Source: Micromonospora olivasterospora (GTDB lineage: Bacteria > Actinomycetota > Actinomycetes > Mycobacteriales > Micromonosporaceae). Taken from it: a stretch of 64,000 nucleotides of DNA. Shown piece by piece: positions 60,837 to 64,000 of this stretch (position 1 is its first letter; each line of letters opens with the position of its first letter). The stretch covers positions 1,240,001 through 1,304,000 of the forward strand of contig NZ_VLKE01000001.1 in assembly GCF_007830265.1 (NCBI RefSeq), read 5' to 3'. The translations under genes were made by a program, and so were the position numbers. Under the pieces are notes generated by a model. That model ran no database searches, was not told where the DNA came from, and saw only the letters and a list, made by a program, of their open reading frames with translations.

Positions 60837-61922
60837 TCAGCGTGGTGCATTCGGGCGCAACGCGATCGCCTTGAGGAAGATGTCGCCGATCTTCGTGGGG
60901 TCCCCGGTGACGAAGGTTCCGCCACCGGTGACCTTGGTGATCGACTCCAGCTCCGCCTTGCTGACGTCGTTGCCGATCCCGATGATCACGACCTGGACGG
61001 GCCGGTCGGGGTCGGCGATCCGCTGCAGCTCGGCGAGCAGCTTCTGCTGGGAGATGCCGTTGGCGTCCTCGTTCTTGCCGTCGGTGAACAGCACCACGGA
61101 GTTGACCCGCCCCGGCTCCCAACCGTCCTGGACCTCCTCGTACGCGGCCAGCATCGTGTCGTACAGGCCGGTGTCGCCGGCGGAGGGCCGGATCCCGGCC
61201 AGCCCCTGCGCCAGCGGCCGCCGGTTGCTGGACAGTGGGTTGATCGGCACGATCTCCCGGTAGTCCCGCTGGCCGTCCAGCTCGGTGGAGAAGGTCCACA
61301 GCCCGATCGTCCAGGAGTCGTCGAAGAGGTTCAGGCCGCGGCTGGCCGCCGCCACGGTGACCTGTTCGCGGGTCGCGTTGCCGGCGCTCGGCACCGGCTG
61401 TTTCATCGAGCCGGAGACGTCGATGACGGCGAGCATCCGGCCGGACTGGGTGGCGGTCGACCAGCCGGACACGGCCCGCTCGATGGCGCCGGGGTCCAGC
61501 CGCCCGCCCGCTGCCGCCGGGCCGGGGTGGCCGCCCCGTCGCGCGCCGGGCCGGCGCGCCCGCGGCGCCGTGACGCCGTCGCCCCAGCTGCCGTCCGGCG
61601 CGCGCAGCGACCTGGCGGCCAGCCGGTCACGGAAGCCCGGTGCCTCCACCGGCTCGGACGCGGAGACGTCCACCGCGACGCAGGTGCCGTCGGCCGCCGC
61701 GCCGTCGGCCACCCAGCTGGCCGCCGCGGCCTGCACGGCGGGAGCCAGTTCGGGGGCCGCCGCCACCGACAGTTCGACCTGGCCCGAACAGCCGGGCTGC
61801 AGCAGTTGCCGGTAGCCGAACCAGGCACCCGCGGCGACGACGACGAGCGCCGTCGCCGAGGCTACGGCGGCGACTCCGCGGTTACCCGAACGCATGCGAT
61901 GGCGGCCTGACACGGTGACCAT
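60837..61922 (-). CDS. VWA-domain membrane protein, apparently internally shortened
   Basis: About 361 residues: N-terminal membrane anchor (VAAVASATALVVVAAGAWFGY), then the start of a solute-binding-like domain (CSGQVELSVAAAPELAPAVQAA), and a C-terminal von Willebrand A domain with MIDAS residues DVSGS (AVIDVSGSMKQP), TDGKNEDA, and GIGNDVSK. In the relatives I know, roughly 200 residues of a substrate-binding-like domain separate the two; here VSASEPVE runs straight into GFRDRLAARSLRAPDGSWGDG, so that domain is largely gone in frame. A real deletion or assembly collapse is possible. ATG 61922 was chosen; GTG 61913 also fits. Confidence 0.8.
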   Translation of the reverse strand: MVTVSGRHRMRSGNRGVAAVASATALVVVAAGAWFGYRQLLQPGCSGQVELSVAAAPELAPAVQAAAASWVADGAAADGTCVAVDVSASEPVEAPGFRDRLAARSLRAPDGSWGDGVTAPRARRPGARRGGHPGPAAAGGRLDPGAIERAVSGWSTATQSGRMLAVIDVSGSMKQPVPSAGNATREQVTVAAASRGLNLFDDSWTIGLWTFSTELDGQRDYREIVPINPLSSNRRPLAQGLAGIRPSAGDTGLYDTMLAAYEEVQDGWEPGRVNSVVLFTDGKNEDANGISQQKLLAELQRIADPDRPVQVVIIGIGNDVSKAELESITKVTGGGTFVTGDPTKIGDIFLKAIALRPNAPR

Positions 61923-62084
61923 CCTGCGTACCTGGGTGGGGATACTGCCACGTCCGTTCGGACGAAAGTTACTCACGAACAACAGTTGAGCACGGTTCAG
62001 TGACAACGAGTGACGAGGCGGTGCCCCTGGGCCGGCCGGAGCGGCCCTGAGCAGCGACGCAGCGAACGGCCGGGCGGCGCCGAC

Positions 62085-63122
62085 TCACGGCAGCACGCAC
62101 GTCGGGCTGGGCACCGCGACGGGCTCGCCGACCGGCGTGGGGACGCCGGTGGCGGCGTCCACCCGGAGCACCCGGAGCATGTCGGCGCGCTCGTCGGCGA
62201 CGTACAGGTGCTCCCCGGCCAGGGCGAAGTGTCGCGGCCACCCCCCGCCCGTCTCCACCTCGGCGACCAGCTCCGGCAGCTCGCCGCCGACGGCGAAGAC
62301 CGACACGGTGCCGACGCCCCGGTTCGCCACGTAGAGGAACCGGCCGTCCGGGCCGACCGCGATCTCGGACGGCTGGACGTGACCGGCCCGGCCGCTGGCG
62401 TCCACCCTGCCCCGCTGGTGCAGCGCCCCGTCCGGGGTCAGCTCGTACGCGGTGACCGTGCCGTCCAGCTCGCCGGCGATCCAGCAACGCCGCCCGTCGG
62501 GGTGCCGGGCCAGGTGCCGGCAGCCGCTGCCGGCCGCGGCGTGCACCCGGGGGGCCCGGGGCACCAGCCGGCCGGAGGGCGCGTCGAGGTCGTACCGGTA
62601 CACCGAGTCGGTGCCGAGGTCGACGGCGAGCAGCGGCCCGGCGTCCGGCGCCGGGGAGACCATGTGGGTGTGCGCCCGCTCCTGGCGGTCCGGGTCGGGG
62701 CCGTGCCCGGAGTGCACGACCACGTCGCTGCGCTCCCCCGGCACGCCCTCGGGGTCGAGCGGGAGGACGGTGACGCTCCCGCCGCCGTAGTTCGCGACGA
62801 CGAGGTGCCCGCCGTCCGGGGTGACCGCGAGGTGGCAGGGTTCCGCCCCGCCGGTGGCTCGCACGCCCAGCGGGGTCAGGTCGCCGTCCGGCCCGACCCG
62901 GAACGCGCTGACCTGCCCCTCGGGCAGCTCGTTCACGGCGTACAGGACCGGCAGGGCGGGGTGCCGGGTCAGGAAGGACGGCGACGGGGTGGCCGCGACC
63001 GTGCCGAGCGGCGTCAGCGCGCCGGTGGCCGGGTCACGCCGGGCGGCGACGATGCCCTCGCCCCGCCCGCCGCTGGCCGCCGTGTATCCCCCGATGTGGA
63101 CGATCGCCCGCTGCCCGGTCAC
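62085..63122 (-). CDS. Lactonase family (6-phosphogluconolactonase/YbhE-type) beta-propeller
   Basis: A 345-residue seven-bladed propeller. Repeated blade signatures: PSFLTRHPALPVLYAVNE, PCHLAVTPDGGHLVVANYGGGSVTVL, SGCRHLARHPDGRRCWI, QPSEIAVGPDGRFLYVANRGVGTVSVF, WPRHFALAGEHLYVADERAD. The HxN/ANYGGG pattern is typical of the lactonase_7 family, which includes YbhE. A role in the pentose phosphate pathway is possible but unproven here. The GTG start follows GAAAGGTGG. Lone gene. Confidence 0.9.
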   Translation of the reverse strand: MTGQRAIVHIGGYTAASGGRGEGIVAARRDPATGALTPLGTVAATPSPSFLTRHPALPVLYAVNELPEGQVSAFRVGPDGDLTPLGVRATGGAEPCHLAVTPDGGHLVVANYGGGSVTVLPLDPEGVPGERSDVVVHSGHGPDPDRQERAHTHMVSPAPDAGPLLAVDLGTDSVYRYDLDAPSGRLVPRAPRVHAAAGSGCRHLARHPDGRRCWIAGELDGTVTAYELTPDGALHQRGRVDASGRAGHVQPSEIAVGPDGRFLYVANRGVGTVSVFAVGGELPELVAEVETGGGWPRHFALAGEHLYVADERADMLRVLRVDAATGVPTPVGEPVAVPSPTCVLP

Positions 63123-63235
63123 CCCGAACCACCTTTCGCCGGTCCTCCGTCGATCCAACCAGAGGTCTACCCACCACCCGGCCGGCTCAGCCCTGATTCC
63201 CGCCGGATCACCCCAGCCGGCCTGACGCGGCGAAC

Positions 63236-63838
63236 TCAGGCTGCGGGCACCGGCTCGCCGCGCTGCCGCGCGACGTGCTCCACCAGGGAGATCAGCACCA
63301 GCTTGCCGGACTGACGGTCCCGGGCGTCGCAGAACACCAGCGGCACCTCCGGGTCCAGGTCGAGGGCGTCGCGTACGGCGTCCAGGCTGAACCGGCGGCT
63401 GCCGTCGAAGCAGTTGACCCCGACCACGAACGGGATGCCCCGCTGCTCGAAGTAGTCGATGGACGGGAAGCAGTCCGCCAGCCGCCGGGTGTCGGCGAGC
63501 ACCACCGCGCCGAGCGCGCCGAAGGCCAGCTCGTCCCAGAGGAACCAGAACCGGTCCTGCCCCGGGGTGCCGAACAGGTAGACCTGCAGGTCCTCGTTGA
63601 TGGTGATCCGGCCGAAGTCCATCGCCACCGTCGTGGTGGACTTCCCCTCCACGCCGGAGACGTCGTCGACGTCGATCCCGGCCCCGGTGAGGACCTCCTC
63701 TGTCTGCAGCGGCCGGACCTCGCTCAGCGCGCTCACCAGCGTCGTCTTGCCCGCGCCGAAGCCCCCGGCGATCAGGATCTTCAGTGCCAGCGGGATCCGC
63801 AGCCCGGATCCGTCACGGTCATAGCGCACGGAGTCCAC
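63236..63838 (-). CDS. Conservon GTP-binding protein CvnD (MglA-like)
   Basis: A 200-residue Ras-like GTPase: P-loop GGFGAGKTTLVSAL, TTTVAMDFGRI (switch 1 Thr), LFGTPGQDRFWFLWDELAFGALGAVVLADTRR (G3 TPGQ followed by DTRR in place of the eukaryotic pattern), GVNCFDG (variant of NKxD) and FCDARDR. Such proteins are the fourth component of actinomycete conservons (sensor-like ATPase, roadblock protein, DUF742, GTPase) acting at the membrane like simple G-protein modules. The GTG overlaps the DUF742 gene by 20 bases, the arrangement typical of these clusters. Confidence 0.93.
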   Translation of the reverse strand: MDSVRYDRDGSGLRIPLALKILIAGGFGAGKTTLVSALSEVRPLQTEEVLTGAGIDVDDVSGVEGKSTTTVAMDFGRITINEDLQVYLFGTPGQDRFWFLWDELAFGALGAVVLADTRRLADCFPSIDYFEQRGIPFVVGVNCFDGSRRFSLDAVRDALDLDPEVPLVFCDARDRQSGKLVLISLVEHVARQRGEPVPAA

Positions 63839-64000
63839 TGACCACCGCCTTGAGGATGTTGTCGTCGGGTAGGAACGCGCCGCGGCGCGGCTCGTGCACG
63901 GTGACCAGGCCACGGGCGAGCAGGTCGCCGACCAGCACCCGGACCACGCCCACGGCGAGGTCCAGCTCGGCGGCCAGCTCGGCGACCGAAACCGGCCGCC
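63819..64000 (-). CDS. Conservon DUF742 protein (CvnC), C-terminal part
   Basis: Only the last 60 residues lie in the window; the gene continues past the right edge. A winged-helix-like segment RPVSVAELAAELDLAVGVVRVLVGDLLARGLV is followed by the family's conserved end VHEPRRGAFLPDDNILKAVVSGLRAL. Its stop lies 20 bases inside the CvnD gene, so the two are co-translated. DUF742 proteins are small DNA-binding-fold partners in conservons. Confidence 0.93.
   Translation of the reverse strand, partial: RPVSVAELAAELDLAVGVVRVLVGDLLARGLVTVHEPRRGAFLPDDNILKAVVSGLRAL

Overview
The window is very GC-rich chromosomal DNA from a filamentous actinomycete, most likely Micromonosporaceae (Micromonospora-like). 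The signs are extreme third-position GC, frequent GTG/TTG starts, 1- and 4-base stop/start overlaps, a conservon-type gene pair at the right edge, LacI- and ROK-controlled sugar loci, and many small proteins typical of that family. I made these calls by reading and translating; no database search was run.

Layout. 1-4.2 kb: cobalamin genes (cobQ start, cobD), a long single-strand-binding protein, a RaiA/HPF-like protein behind a 19-codon upstream ORF, and an alpha/beta hydrolase. 4.3-10.3 kb: tRNA-Arg(TCT) followed by a tyrosine integrase with a C-terminal GntR-type winged helix, then a lower-GC type III restriction-modification pair (mod-res) ending at a strong tandem-hairpin terminator; this looks like an integrated defence island. 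10.4-15.7 kb: an NAD-dependent epimerase, an HTH/TPR regulator, a complete IS256-family element (27-bp inverted repeats, 8-bp target duplication AAGTGCCC) and three overlapping small genes. 15.8-24.8 kb: lipoprotein, acetyltransferase, a degenerate trypsin-fold protein, hydrolases, an HTH protein with a twin-palindrome operator, a glycogen-debranching-type enzyme, SCP2, CBS-pair, PPOX/F420-type and aspartate-semialdehyde dehydrogenase genes. 25-31 kb: a two-subunit M16 peptidase, tandem repeats, a decayed PhoX/DUF839 gene, and a DAHP synthase preceded by an aromatic-residue leader peptide and terminator hairpin. 31-44 kb: small stress-type genes behind candidate sigma-B/F promoters, an NlpC/P60 hydrolase, a sigma factor, murQ with its RpiR-type regulator, a short-chain dehydrogenase, a thymidylate-kinase-like gene, a nucleotidyltransferase-BON-phosphoesterase-GPGG cluster and an M23 remnant. 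44-50.5 kb: an alpha-glucoside ABC importer, LacI regulator and GH13 alpha-glucosidase. 50.5-57.2 kb: MFS transporter, AAA ATPase, xylBA and a divergent ROK regulator. 57.3-64 kb: MarR, SpoIIE-type phosphatase, exopolysaccharide sugar transferase, VWA protein, lactonase and the conservon CvnC-CvnD pair.

Two themes cut across the window. Several genes carry lesions: single-base frameshifts in G/C runs (hydrolase at 19.77 kb, ROK regulator at 56.4 kb, probably the kinase at 40.78 kb) and internal or 5' losses (DUF839, M23, VWA). These are either real decay or draft-sequence error. Non-coding structure is also rich: three dispersed GATCAAGA-armed palindromes, two of them beside long GGGGTGGGG/CCCCACCCC tracts; palindromic operators next to HTH, RpiR, LacI and ROK genes; and several perfect 12-20 bp hairpins between genes.
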